Notes under the pieces: model-generated
Told to the model about the DNA's origin: nothing
The model's database searches: none
What the model saw: only the letters and a program-made list of their open reading frames with translations
In this document: in pieces, positions 13,186-25,512 of the stretch
Position numbering within the stretch: position 1 is the stretch's first letter
How the letters are laid out: the number at the start of each line of letters is the position of its first letter
NCBI RefSeq assembly: GCF_024679095.1
Contig: NC_066571.1
Span: 962,440 to 1,026,439, forward strand
Origin: Eriocheir sinensis
Taxonomy: Eukaryota > Arthropoda > Malacostraca > Decapoda > Varunidae
DNA: 64,000 nt
Direction: 5' to 3'
Made by a program: the position numbers and the translations under genes

Positions 13186-15522
13186 CTAACAGAGCTTGTG
13201 GTTGATACGACTATCAACCACCGTCGCCTCAAAGTCCAGGTCAGCAATGCGGGTGGTTTTGGGTGCAGGTGACCTGGTTCCTCTCAGGCAGACCAAGGCT
13301 GACCTCAGGAGGGAGAAGGACAGCCTGCATCTCATCCAGGCGACCACACTGCTTCTTGGCTGTTGTTTCTTATCCGCCAGTGTTTCGGCGAGTCTTGCGT
13401 AGAAGCTCTGCGCCCTTGGTCCCATCCCTCCTGCCGTCGTGAATACTACCGGGGTGAAGGAGCCCTGGTCCACATTCTGTATTTTTCTTCATATGCTCTG
13501 TTCTTCTCTTGTTCGTTTCTTCTGTGGGCTGCATCAAGGGTCAGGTCTCTGTGGCAATGGGCCATGGGATCAAAGATCCTTATGTCAAAATATGCCCTTT
13601 GTCCACGAGTCCAAAACCCTCTGGCGCTAACATCCACTCGTGCTTCGTTCGAAACATTAGCGGTGCGTCTGGCGAGGTGTTCGCCTTGCAGAGGGAGCAG
13701 CATGGGTTCCACAGTCACGTCGTGGCAGACTTCTTTCAGCATCTGAGCTGTTACGTCTCTTACTTCATCATGTCTCATGCAGACGAAACCTCCTCTCTTG
13801 CATGTCATGGCATGATTTTGGTTGAAGGGTGAGCCACAGTTACACATGTTTGGGAGCCCATCCACTGGCCAGCCATACCTGAGGGCAAGGGCATCAGTAA
13901 ATTCTTTTTTGTTTAAGTTGAAGCCTTTTGCCCTGATAGGTAGTGTGGTTAGCCAGTTTGAAGCGCCCACTTCCTGTGCAATATCTGTCCTCCTCCTTGT
14001 GTCTTCTGGGAGTTCTCTCATTAGGTCACTCAGAGTGTCTCTCTGTTTTCCTTCTCTGTTTATGGAGATTTCATTCCTTAGTGACCTAATATCTTGAGGG
14101 TTGTCTTCTCCCCTTTCATTTTGATTGGTAATATATCCGGTCAAGGAGGCTGTGATTCGGATTGAGTTCCCGAATTCAGACTCAGCCGAGCCCACCCATT
14201 CTTGGCGGCAACTCCAGCAATCTTCTCTCCTGGTCACTGGGACATCTCCCATTTGCTATCGCCGGTATGAAGGTGTTTCTGATAGCATCTTCCAGAGGTT
14301 TTAGTAACGGAGCAACATCAGGAACTGTCCTCATGAGGTAGTTCCATTTATGCTTGACACCGTACGTGAATGCTGCGTAGGCTGCCTGTGGTTCTGTTTT
14401 GGCGATCTCGCTCAGTCTCTGCAGTTCGGACTCCCAGCGCTTTACAGCCGTTTTCACATATTCGGTTCTGTATTCAGCTGTTCCAATGGCTGCCCCGAGG
14501 TGTCTTTCTCCAGTCACTGACAGTTTCACGTTACTGCCCTGGAATGCTGTTTTGGCCCGATCGTATGCCTCTGGTTTTACAATCACCACAGACTTCGTGG
14601 CGTTGGGATGGTACCCTATTTTAGGGCCATGTTCATTGACGAGGTCCCACCATTTCCTGAGGTCTGCAGACTTTCCTACCCCGGTGAGGTCATCCACATA
14701 CGCCACCTGTTTGATGTTGGTGTTTTCATGGCGGATGATGTCCTGCAGCTTCATCATTCCCACGGCAAACATTGCCATGGCCACTGGGTCCCCTTGGGTG
14801 GTGCTCTCTGAGGATTGTATGGCCACCGGGTCTCCAAGTCATTGGTCATTATGACTGCTGATGAACAGTCTGGCAGGTTCCTTGTATGTATTTTCAATAT
14901 ATTGGGCGAATATAGGGCACTTGATTTTGATGTTGTGCAGTGCTGTTTCCCTATTGATGTTGTTGAACGCATTTGCAGCGTCCACCATCAGCACCGCCTC
15001 GCATTCTGGGTCTTCGAACATTCTCCTGACAGCGTGAATGGCAGCTTCACATCCAGCCTGCTGACCAGCACACACTTGGAGGTTTCCCACCGCCTTCCTC
15101 ACGTCGTCCTTCACCACCTCCATGACAGCCTTGCCTATGATCCTCCTGAGCACCTCCCCTATCCCGATGGAGCGACAGCCTGGTTTTTTATCCAGCGGGA
15201 TGAGCCGGCAGGCCATCAAAGGCTCGAGGTGTTGGCAATTCTCTGACGCCAATTTTCTTGCTAGGGCGGCTATTGCGTCGCGAAGATCCACAGCTGGATT
15301 ACCAAAGATGTTCTTACTGAGGAGGTGTTTCCACCCCTTGGCATCCAAGCCTGATGGTCCACCCGCTCCCTGCGTGTGAAGGGCGTGCTTCCAGATCACG
15401 TCACCGCTAATATGGTCGAAGACAACTCGATGCGGTGGGGTGTAGTCTCCAAGGAACTTCATTTCTGGGTGTGCAGGTCTAGCATCTGGATGCTTGTCCT
15501 TGAGGATCTGGCGTGTCTCTTC
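13186..15522 (-). pseudogene. Retroelement ORF, copy A plus unique C-terminal tail
   Basis: Copy A begins inside the linker before RT (KDKHPDARPAHPEMKFLGDY) and repeats RT, knuckle and nuclease segments. It keeps the same in-frame TGA near 14841. A 23-bp deletion at 14187, flanked by GCC microhomology, and one extra base near 14100 shift the frame. A further single-base shift near 13462 separates the nuclease part (ending RRNEQEKNRAYEEKYR) from the tail (GSFTPVVFTTAGGMG, then SFSLLRSALVCLRG). The tail stops at 13186-13188. Catalytic residues are visible, but the reading frame is destroyed. Confidence 0.8.
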
Positions 15523-17560
15523 TCTTGTTCGTTTCTTCTGTGGGCTGCATCAAGGGTCAGGTCTCTGTGGCAATGGGCCATGGGATCAAAGATCCTTATG
15601 TCAAAATATGCCCTTTGTCCACGAGTCCAAAACCCTCTGGCGCTAACATCCACTCGTGCTTCGTTCGAAACATTAGCGGTGCGTCTGGCGAGGTGTTCGC
15701 CTTGCAGAGGGAGCAGCATGGGTTCCACAGTCACGTCGTGGCAGACTTCTTTCAGCATCTGAGCTGTTACGTCTCTTACTTCATCATGTCTCATGCAGAC
15801 GAAACCTCCTCTCTTGCATGTCATGGCATGATTTTGGTTGAAGGGTGAGCCACAGTTACACATGTTTGGGAGCCCATCCACTGGCCAGCCATACCTGAGG
15901 GCAAGGGCATCAGTAAATTCTTTTTTGTTTAAGTTGAAGCCTTTTGCCCTGATAGGTAGTGTGGTTAGCCAGTTTGAAGCGCCCACTTCCTGTGCAATAT
16001 CTGTCCTCCTCCTTGTGTCTTCTGGGAGTTCTCTCATTAGGTCACTCAGAGTGTCTCTCTGTTTTCCTTCTCTGTTTATGGAGATTTCATTCCTTAGTGA
16101 CCTAATATCTTGAGGTTGTCTTCTTCCCTTTCATTTTGATTGGTAATATATCCGGTCAAGGAGGCTGTGATTCGGATTGAGTTCCCGAATTCAGACTCAG
16201 CCAGATTTTGCGGGTTGGTGATGCCGAGCCCACCCATTCTTGGCGGCAACTCCAGCAATCTTCTCTCCTGGTCACTGGGACATCTCCCATTTGCTATCGC
16301 CGGTATGAAGGTGTTTCTGATAGCATCTTCCAGAGGTTTTAGTAACGGAGCAACATCAGGAACTGTCCTCATGAGGTAGTTCCATTTATGCTTGACACCG
16401 TACGTGAATGCTGCGTAGGCTGCCTGTGGTTCTGTTTTGGCGATCTCGCTCAGTCTCTGCAGTTCGGACTCCCAGCGCTTTACAGCCGTTTTCACATATT
16501 CGGTTCTGTATTCAGCTGTTCCAATGGCTGCCCCGAGGTGTCTTTCTCCAGTCACTGACAGTTTCACGTTACTGCCCTGGAATGCTGTTTTGGCCCGATC
16601 GTATGCCTCTGGTTTTACAATCACCACAGACTTCGTGGCGTTGGGATGGTACCCTATTTTAGGGCCATGTTCATTGACGAGGTCCCACCATTTCCTGAGG
16701 TCTGCAGACTTTCCTACCCCGGTGAGGTCATCCACATACGCCACCTGTTTGATGTTGGTGTTTTCATGGCGGATGATGTCCTGCAGCTTCATCATTCCCA
16801 CTGCAAACATTGCCATGGCCACTGGGTCCCCTTGGGTGGTGCTCTCTGAGGATTGTATGGCCACCGGGTCTCCAAGTCATTGGTCATTATGACTGCTGAT
16901 GAACAGTCTGGCAGGTTCCTTGTATGTATTTTCAATATATTGGGCGAATATAGGGCACTTGATTTTGATGTTGTGCAGTGCTGTTTCCCTATTGATGTTG
17001 TTGAACGCATTTGCAGCGTCCACCATCAGCACCGCCTCGCATTCTGGGTCTTCGAACATTCTCCTGACAGCGTGAATGGCAGCTTCACATCCAGCCTGCT
17101 GACCAGCACACACTTGGAGGTTTCCCACCGCCTTCCTCACGTCGTCCTTCACCACCTCCATGACAGCCTTGCCTATGATCCTCCTGAGCACCTCCCCTAT
17201 CCCGATGGAGCGACAGCCTGGTTTTTTATCCAGCGGGATGAGCCGGCAGGCCATCAAAGGCTCGAGGTGTTGGCAATTCTCTGACGCCAATTTTCTTGCT
17301 AGGGCGGCTATTGCGTCGCGAAGATCCACAGCTGGATTACCAAAGATGTTCTTACTGAGGAGGTGTTTCCACCCCTTGGCATCCAAGCCTGATGGTCCAC
17401 CCGCTCCCTGCGTGTGAGGGGCGTGCTTCCAGATCACGTCACCGCTAATATGGTCGAAGACAACTCGATGCGGTGGGGTGTAGTCTCCAAGGAACTTCAT
17501 TTCTGGGTGTGCAGGTCTAGCATCTGGATGCTTGTCCTTGAGGATCTGGCGTGTCTCTTC
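13502..17560. repeat. 2.0-kb direct tandem duplication inside the retroelement
   Basis: Positions 13502-15517 and 15518-17560 are almost identical. The offset is 2016 bp on the left and 2038 bp past a 23-bp gap near 14187/16203. The junction carries 5-bp microhomology TCTTC (15518-15522). The few substitutions and the shared premature TGA show that the duplication is young and later than the stop mutation. Confidence 0.95.
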
Positions 17561-18085
17561 CGTCATGGGAAGGACTCCCGCTGCCTCATCTTCTATTGAC
17601 AGTGATCTAGTTGCCATGGCCACTTTGCCTTGTCTCATCTTGTCAGCAAAGTTTCTAGCCCTGTCGTTACTGTCCTTCTTGCGACTGTTACGTCTGCCTA
17701 GTCTCTCCTGCAGTGTTTTAGCCTCGTCAAGTAGCTTCCGGACGTCCCCTTTCCTCCACAGCTCCATTCTTCTTTGTACCGCCTTTACGTCCTCAGATTG
17801 TTTCAACTTTTTGTGAGTCCGTTGGCATATGAGGTGCGGTAGTATGGCCAGAATCTTTAAAGCGTAGGGGGCGATTTGCGTGGAGTTGTTGTACGCTCTA
17901 ATGAGGTAGGTTTTCTCCTCTATCAAGGTTTTGGTGGCGTTACATCTCGGGGCCTCAAATACGTTATTGGGAGAAAACGTTACCACATGATTGTAAGCGT
18001 CTCGCACCCACTCCTCTGTCTCCTCGAGTGTCCATGCACCTCTGCCAGAAGCGGAGCTCGCGCGAGGCGTCCTCACCCTGGTCAC
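15523..18085 (-). pseudogene. Retroelement ORF, N-terminal region plus copy B of RT/nuclease
   Basis: Translation starts in a basic, helical region (WTLEETEEWVRDAYNHVV). RT motifs follow: GGPSGLDAKGWKHLL, RLIPLDKKPGCRSIGIGE, the palm motif VDAANAFNNI, STTQGDPVAMAMFAVG, and the catalytic YVDDLTGVG near 16740. An in-frame TGA at 16879-16877 interrupts the reading between NDQ and LGDPVAIQSS. The end holds the knuckle CNCGSPFNQNHAMTC and a PD-D/E-x-K-like stretch (RVDVSARGFW, YFDIRIFDP). At 15522 the frame runs across the duplication junction into unrelated residues and stops at 15459. A (GGGCAA)n-like slip near 18090 also breaks the frame upstream. It cannot encode an intact enzyme unless the TGA is read through. 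Confidence 0.82.
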
Positions 18086-18280
18086 CTTGCCCTTGCCCTT
18101 GCCCTTGTCACCTGATCATCTCCAGCGCCTTCATTGGCCTGTCCACCCAGCACCACTTGTGGTTGCTCCCCATTTTCCACATCCTGCCGTTGATTGTTTG
18201 GGTTTCGACAATCTCCACCTCTCTTACGCACGAGCATTGAACACAGTTTTGATTTCGAGACGAACAAATGCAACATTAAG

Positions 18281-18840
18281 GGGGCTCCATTTCGGTGCCA
18301 TTATGCATGCTAGTGTATCTTAGTTGCTATTTGTGGTAATGAATAGAGCAATAGTAGTAGACCCCACTTTGACTCTTGTCTCCCCCCATATACCTACACC
18401 CAGACATACACTTACATATGCTTACTCTGCCTTTACGGTAATACTAGAATGATTGTTTATTTTTCCACTACCATTGCTCCTCGCCAACACTTTACAATCT
18501 TACTAATGCACCTGACCCTACACATTTTAGTTGAGTAGTAGTAGTAGTAGTGATAGCAGTTCGCCGAGTCAGATACTCTGTGTTTTATGGCCCTCAGGCG
18601 GGGGTGGGAAGTTACTGGGTAGCGGGGCGGGGTTAGCAGGGACCCGGGAAGTGAGGGGATGTGCGTGGGTAGCGTTGGGGGGTGGGGGGGTTAGGGGCTG
18701 TTTACTGTTTGCCCTCGGTCTTGAAAACTGACCCACCTCCGCCCATCCCGACACGCCTGCCAGAACTCACCACTCCCCTATAAATCACTGACATTTAATC
18801 TATTTGCCATACTGAGAAAATATATTGGATGATGTACATG
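18281..18840. other. Intronic stretch without recognised genes
   Basis: AT-moderate intron sequence with a short GTA run (18535-18552) and a G-rich tract (18595-18710) whose opposite strand is C-rich. No coding, RNA or transposon signature was recognised. Confidence 0.6.
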
Positions 18841-18844
18841 GAAA

Positions 18845-19015
18845 AACTATAACTTGCTCTCTCTTCTCTCTCCCTCTCTCTCTCCCCTCTCTACTCTCAC
18901 TCCCCCTTCCCCTCCTCCTCTACCACTCTCTCCCCCTTTTCTCCACTCTCTTTCCCTCCTTTCCCCTCTCTCCCTCTTTCCCTCCCTCTTTCCCTCAGCT
19001 CTGCCTTCCAATTTT
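18845..19015. repeat. Degenerate polypyrimidine (CT-rich) tract
   Basis: About 170 bp of C and T on the + strand, with irregular TCTCTC and CCCTCC words and a few interrupting A residues. It is the leading edge of the trinucleotide microsatellite block. Confidence 0.9.
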
Positions 19016-19064
19016 CCACCTTCCGGCCGTCCGCCACAGAGTCGAGCGTCGCTCACAAGCACCG

Positions 19065-19133
19065 AGCTACTACTACTACTACTACTACTACTACTGATAG
19101 CAGTGGTGGTGGTGCTACTACTGCTACTACTAT

Positions 19134-19185
<52 letters not shown>

Positions 19186-19238
19186 GCTACTACTACTACT
19201 GATAGCAATGGTGGTGGTGCTACTACTGCTACTACTAT

Positions 19239-19320
<82 letters not shown>

Positions 19321-19340
19321 GCTACTACTACTACTACTAC

Positions 19341-19396
<56 letters not shown>

Positions 19397-19440
19397 GCCT
19401 ACTGGTACCACTGCTGCTACGACTACTACTAGCCTACTTT
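19065..19440. repeat. (CTA)n then (ATA)n microsatellite with a repeated insert
   Basis: CTA units dominate to about 19340, then ATA/TAA units to 19397. The module GATAGC-A/T-GTGGTGGTGGTGCTACTAC-like occurs at 19095 and 19201, so a block of about 106 bp was itself duplicated. Confidence 0.93.
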
Positions 19441-19448
19441 TACTCTTT

Positions 19449-19858
<410 letters not shown>

Positions 19859-19859
19859 C

Positions 19860-19975
19860 AGTAGTAGTAGTAGTAGTAGTAGTGGTAGTAGTAGTAGTAG
19901 TAGTAGTAGTAGTACTAGTAGTAGTAGTAGAAGTAGTAGTAGTAGTAGTAATAGTAATAGTAGTAGTAGTTGTAT

Positions 19976-20012
<37 letters not shown>

Positions 20013-20110
20013 CGTACTAGTCGTAGTAGTAGAAGTAGTAGTAGTAGTAGTAATAGTAATAGTAGTAGTAGTTGTATTAGTAGTAGTAGTAGTAATAGTA
20101 GTAATACTGG
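19860..20110. repeat. (GTA)n microsatellite with internal duplication
   Basis: GTA/AGT units follow the TTA block. A module containing AGAAGTAGTAGTAGTAGTAA and AGTAGTTGTATTAG is present twice (about 19925-19980 and 20030-20085), showing a second level of duplication. Confidence 0.95.
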
Positions 20111-22226
20111 TGTCATCACCACAGCCCTTCCCTCACTCCCTCCCATGTGGTGTCATCACCACAGCCCTTCCCTCCCTCCCTCCCATGTGGTGTCAGCCCC
20201 ACAGCCCTTCCCTCTCTCCCTCCCATGTGGTGTCATCACCACAGCCCTTCCCTCCCTCCCTCCCATGTGGTGTCAGCCCCACAGCCCTTCCCTCTCTCCC
20301 TCCCATGTGGTGTCATCACCACAGCCCTTCCCTCTCTCCCTCCCATGTGGTGTCATCACCACAGCCCTTCCCTCTCTCCCTCCCATGTGGTGTCATCACC
20401 ACAGCCCTTCCCTCTCACTCCCATGTGCTGTCATCACAACAGCCCTTACCTCCCTCCCATGTGGTGTCAGCCCCACAGCCCTTCCCTCTCTCCCTCCCAT
20501 GTGGTGTCATCACCACAGCCCTTCACTCTCTCCCTCCCATGTGGTGTCATCACCACAGCCCTTCCCTCTCTCCCTCCCATGTGGTGTCATCACCACAGCC
20601 CTTCCCTCCCTCACTCCCATGTGGTGTCATCACCACAGCCCTTCCCTCCCTCACTCCCATGTGGTGTCATCACCACAGCCCTTCCCTCCCTCCCTCCCAT
20701 GTGGTGTCATCACCACAGCCCTTCCCTCCCTCACTCCCATGTGGTGTCATCACCGCAGCCCTTCCCTCCCTCACTCCCATGTGGTGTCATCACCACAGCC
20801 CTTCACTCTCTCCCTCCCATGTGGTGTCATCACCACAGCCCTTCACTCTCTCCCTCCCATGTGGTGTCATCACCACAGCCCTTCCCTGTCTCCCTCCCAT
20901 GTGGTGTCATCACCACAGCCCTTCCCTGTCTCCCTCCCATGTGGTGTCATCACCACAGCCCTTCCCTCCCTCACTCCCATGTGGTGTCATCACCACAGCC
21001 CTTCACTCTCTCCCTCCCATGTGGTGTCATCACCACAGCCCTTCACTCTCTCCCTCCCATGTGGTGTCATCACCACAGCCCTTCCCTTTCTCCCTCCCAT
21101 GTGGTGTCATCACCACAGCCCTTCCCTTTCTCCCTCCCATGTGGTGTCATCACCACAGCCCTTCCCTCCCTCACTCCCATGTGGTGTCATCACCACAGCC
21201 CTTCCCTCTCTCCCTCCCATGTGGTGTCATCACCACAGCCCTTCACTCTCTTCCTCCCATGTGGTGTCATCACCACAGCCCTTCCCTTTCTCCCTCCCAT
21301 GTGGTGTCATCACCACAGCCCTTCCCTCCCTCCCTCCCATGTGGTGTCATCACCACAGCCCTTCACTCTCTCCCTCCCATGTGGTGTCAGCCTCACAGCC
21401 CTTCACTCTCTCCCTCCCATGTGGTGTCAGCCCCACAGCCCTTCACTCTCTCCCTCCCATGTGGTGTCAGCCTCACAGCCCTTCACTCTCTCCCTCCCAT
21501 GTGGTGTCAGCCTCACAGCCCTTCACTCTCTCCCTCCCATGTGGTGTCAGCCTCACAGCCCTTCACTCTCTCCCTCCCATGTGGTGTCAGCCTCACAGCC
21601 CTTCACTCTCTCCCTCCCATGTGGTGTCATCACCACAGCCCTTCACTCTCTCCCTCCCATGTGGTGTCATCACCACAGCCCTTCCCTCCCTCACACCCAT
21701 GTGGTGTCATCACCACAGCCCTTCACTCTCTCCCTCCCATGTGGTGTCATCACCACAGCCCTTCCCTCCCTCCCTCCCATGTGGTGTCATCACCACAGCC
21801 CTTCCCTCCCTCCCTCCCATGTGGTGTCATCACCACAGCCCTTCACTCTCTCCCTCCCATGTGGTGTCATCACCACAGCCCTTCCCTCCCTCACACCCAT
21901 GTGGTGTCATCACCACAGCCCTTCACTCTCTCCCTCCCATGTGGTGTCAGCCTCACAGCCCTTCACTCTCTTCCTCCCATGTGGTGTCAGCCCCACAGCC
22001 CTTCCCTCCCTCCCTCCCATGTGGTGTCATCACCACAGCCCTTCCCTCCCTCACTCCCATGTGGTGTCATCACCACAGCCCTTCCCTCCCTCACACCCAT
22101 GTGGTGTCATCACCACAGCCCTTCACTCTCTCCCTCCCATGTGGTGTCATCACCACAGCCCTTCACTCTCTCCCTCCCATGTGGTGTCAGCCTCACAACC
22201 CTTCACTCTCTTCCTCCCATGTGGTG
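20111..22226. repeat. 40-bp minisatellite, about 53 copies
   Basis: Tandem 40-bp units contain GTGGTGTCATCACCACAG followed by CCCTTCCCTCTCTCCCTCCC-type pyrimidines. Variants are CAGCCCC or CAGCCTC for CATCACC, CACTC for CCCTC, and CACACCC for CCTCCC. GTGGTG-TCAT-CACCAC is a hairpin with a 6-bp stem. Because 40 is not a multiple of 3 and no stop arises, all + frames stay open for 850 or more codons. One runs in frame into exon 2. I regard these as non-coding. Confidence 0.97.
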
Positions 22227-22610
22227 TCAGCCCCACAGCCCCGCTCCCCCCCGCGGTGTGTCAGCCCCACAGACTTGCTGCCTCCCGCGTTGTGTCAGCC
22301 CCACAGCCCCGCTCCCCCCCGCGGTATGTCAGCCCCACAGACTTGCTGCCTCCCGCGTTGTGTCAGCCCCACAGCCCCGCTCCCCCCCGCGGTATGTCAG
22401 CCCCACAGACTTGCTGCCTCCCGCGTTGTGTCAGCCCCACAGCCCCGCTCCCCCCCGCGGTGTGTCAGCCCCACAGACTTGCTGCCTCCCGCGTGGTGTC
22501 AGCCCCACAGCCCCGCTCCCCCCCGCGGTGTGTCAGCCCCACAGACTTGCTGCCTCCCGCGTTGTGTCAGCTCCACAGCCCCGCTCTTTCCCGCGATGTG
22601 TCAGCCTCAC
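22227..22610. repeat. 68-bp (2 x 34) minisatellite abutting exon 2
   Basis: About 5.5 copies of a 68-bp unit made of two related 34-bp halves. Both start GTCAGCCCCACAG. One continues with CCCCGCTCCCCCCCGCGG and the other with ACTTGCTGCCTCCCGCG. The array shares CAGCCCCACAG with the 40-bp array and ends about 20 bp before the exon 2 acceptor. Confidence 0.95.
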
Positions 22611-22629
22611 GGCGCCTCTTCCTCCCCAG

Positions 22630-22905
22630 TCTCCTTCGTCGCCGGAGGAGCTGCAGAACGAGCTGTTTACTCTCATCATTCAAGGCGACAACGTGCAGAA
22701 GGTGTCCCGCCTGCTGTGTAAGGGTGTCCCCATCGAGCCCATCGCCAGTGACGCCAACTCCCCTCTCAGACTGGCCGTGATTCTTGACCGCCGCCGGACG
22801 GTCAACCTGCTGCTGGCGAGCGGCGCGATGCTTCCTGCCTGCCTGCTGCAGGATGCCTGGCAGAGCCCCGATGTGACCTCCGGGGTGCTCGCCACCCTCA
22901 AAGCC
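22630..22905 (+). CDS. Ankyrin-repeat protein, second visible exon
   Basis: A 92-codon phase-0 exon lies between CCTCCCCAG (ending 22629) and the donor GTGAGT (22906). The translation (EELQNELFTLIIQGDNVQKV, then LCKGVPIEPIASDANSPLRL and RRTVNLLLASGAMLPACLLQ) fits one or two degenerate ankyrin units. The pattern is an outer helix, SPLRLAVI in place of TPLHLA, and VNLLLASGA before the next loop. It splices in frame to exons at 12824 and 39490. Base composition is GC-rich like the other exons. Repeats begin within 20 bp upstream and 28 bp downstream, so the exon is an island between two arrays. Confidence 0.88.
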
Positions 22906-22930
22906 GTGAGTACTTCCCTCGCTGTCCTGC

Positions 22931-23285
<355 letters not shown>

Positions 23286-23370
23286 GTGTTCATCAGAGGT
23301 AGGGGGTGGCAGATGTCGCCTGTCATAGTAAATAGGGGGCTGAGCCCGCAGCGATGGCCTACGCTTTACT

Positions 23371-24845
23371 GAACATAAGAACATAAGAACATAAGAACGC
23401 AGGAGTCTACAAGAGGCCGGTAGGCCTGTACAAGGCAGCTCCTTTGATCCCAAGCTCCCGTGTATCTAACCCCACCTAATATCGCTGTCCATGAATTTAT
23501 CCAGTCTGTTTTTGAATGTGACAATTGTATTGGCACTCACCACATGACTGCTAAGCCTATTCCACTTATCCACAACCCTGTTAGTAAACCAATTTTTGCC
23601 TATGTCTCTGTTGAATCTGAATTTATCCAGTTTAACCCATTACTTCGTGTCCTACCCGGTTCTCTTACCAACAAAACCTTATGAATATCTCCCTTATTAA
23701 AGCCCTTCATCCATTTATAAACCTCGATCATGTCTCCACGCACCCTTCGCCTTTCTAGAGAATGCAAGTTTAACTGTTTGAGTCTTTCCTCGTATGGTAA
23801 GTTTCTCAACCCTGAATCATCTTAGTCATCCTCCTCTGGACCGATTCTAACATTTTGATATCCATCCTACAGTAAGGTGACCAGAACTGAACCGCATAGT
23901 CAAGATGAGGTCTAACTAATGCTAAATATAGTTTGAGGAAGACTTCGGGGCTTCTGTTTCTTACGCTCCTTGAAATAAATCCCAGTACCCTATTAGCTCG
24001 ATTTTTAGCTTGAATGCATTGTGCCCTTGGACGGAGATCAGAGCTCACTAAGACCCCTAAGTCCCTCTCGCACCCAGACCTGCTTATGAGAGTGTCATTT
24101 AAGCAATAGTTATGTGAGGGGTTGTTCCTACCTACACTCAGAATACTGCACTTCCCTACATTGAACTCCATCAGCCATTTATCCGCCCAGTCATACAATC
24201 TGTTGAGTTCACCTTGGAGAATACTAGCGTCCAGATCCGACTCAATTACTCTACCGATCCTGGTATCATCTGCAAATTTACTAACATCACTAGTAATTCC
24301 TGTATCTAAGTCATTGATATAAATAATAAACAAAAGTGGACCTAATACCGAATCTTGTGGGACTCCACTCGTAACACATCCCCAGTCAGATCTTTTACCA
24401 TTGATTTGCACTCTTTGCTTCCTATTGCTAAGCCACACCTTGACCCAGTTCAAAACTTTACCCTCTACTCCGTGAGCCTGTAATATAAGCAACAGTCGTT
24501 GGTGAGGAACTTTGTCAAACGCTTTACTAAAATCAAGATAGATTACATCATAATTTTCATCTCTGTCAACCGCCTCAAATACTTTATTGTAGAAGGACAA
24601 GAGACTAGTGAGGCATGACCTACCTTTTGTGAACCCATGCTGCGAGTCGTGAATTATGCTATGTTTCTCTAAATGCTCCCGAATGTTCCTGGCTATTATG
24701 GACTCCAGCATCTTGCCTATAACCGATGTTAAGCTAATTGGGCGATAGTTTGAAGCAACTGACCTGTCCCCCTTTTTAAAAATCGGCGTCACATTAGCTA
24801 CTTTCCATAGGGTCGGCACATAGCCAGTATTTACCGACATCAAGA
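23371..24845 (-). mobile_element. CR1-like LINE, 5'-truncated, minus strand
   Basis: A minus-strand RT reads from MSVNTGYVPTLWKVANVTPI (near 24840) through PIFKKGDRSVASNYRPISL, YLDFSKAFDKVP, the mutated VPQDSVLGP (G to D) and KFADDTRIG, to the C-terminal domain (LVRPHLDYAVQFWSPY, SVQRRMTKM). A frameshift near 23808 separates the last segment (NLPYEERLKQLNLHSLERRR). The 3' end is a short tandem TTCTTATG tail, seen on the + strand as ACATAAGAACATAAGAAC at 23373. Same family as 24933-25512 and 49360-52512. It is truncated before the endonuclease, as is usual for LINE insertions. Confidence 0.85.
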
Positions 24846-24932
24846 ATGCTGCCATATTCCGCATCCTTTGGTCATAATGTAAACACAAAATATGTATAGA
24901 TTTTCTCATTGAATGTAGCAGATCTGAAAGAT

Positions 24933-25512
24933 AAGATAGTCTTCTTCAAACTATATTTAGCATTAGTTAGACCTCATCTTGACTATGCGGTTCAGTTCTG
25001 GTCACCTTACTATAGAATGGATATCAAAATGTTAGAATCAGTGCAGAGGAGGATGACTAAGATGATTCAGGGGTTGAAAAACTTGCCATACGAGGAAAGA
25101 CTCAAACAGTAACTGTTAAACTTGCATTCTCTAGAAAGGCGAAGGGTGCGTGGAAACATGATCGAGGTTTATAAATGGATGAAGGGCTTTAATAAGGGAG
25201 ATATTCATAAGGTTTTGTTGGTAAGAGAACCGGATAGGACACGAAGTAATGGGTTTAAACTGGATAAATTCAGATTCAACAGGGACATAGGCAAAAATTG
25301 GTTTACTAACAGGGTTGTGGATAAGTGGAATAGGCTTAGCAGTCATGTGGTGAGTGCCAATACAATTGTCACTTTCAAAAATAGATTAGATAAATTCATG
25401 GACAGCGATATTAGGTGGGATTAGATACACGGGAGCTTAGGTTCAAAGGAGCTGCCTTGTACAGGCCTACCGTCCTTTTGCAGACTCCTACGTTCTTATG
25501 TTCTTATGTTCT
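24933..25512 (+). mobile_element. CR1-like LINE 3' fragment, plus strand
   Basis: This fragment carries only the C-terminal RT region (FFKLYLALVRPHLDYAVQFW through LDKFMDSDIRWD), with one internal stop after RLKQ near 25110. It is followed by the 3' UTR and a TTCTTATG tail (25494-25512). It is nearly identical in sequence to the reverse complement of 23371-23960. The two form an inverted pair with their 5' truncation points facing each other about 90 bp apart. Confidence 0.88.

Larger units (their letters stand above)
13186..18280 (-). mobile_element. RLE-type retroelement relic with internal tandem duplication
   Basis: A minus-strand retroelement in intron 1. Reading from 18280 leftward there is a basic N-terminal region, reverse transcriptase, a CCHC knuckle, a restriction-like endonuclease-like segment and a C-terminal tail ending at 13188. 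The order RT, CCHC, nuclease is that of non-LTR elements with a C-terminal restriction-like endonuclease (the R2, R4, NeSL and Hero group). I recognise the protein pattern as one recurring in many marine invertebrate genomes but cannot fix the clade. A 2-kb middle portion is present twice in tandem, so the gene is broken. No clear 5' or 3' terminal duplication was found. Confidence 0.8.

Noticed and set aside
18569..19097. Proline-, glycine- or serine-rich small proteins
   Set aside because: They translate G-rich or CT-rich low-complexity DNA and lack any domain.
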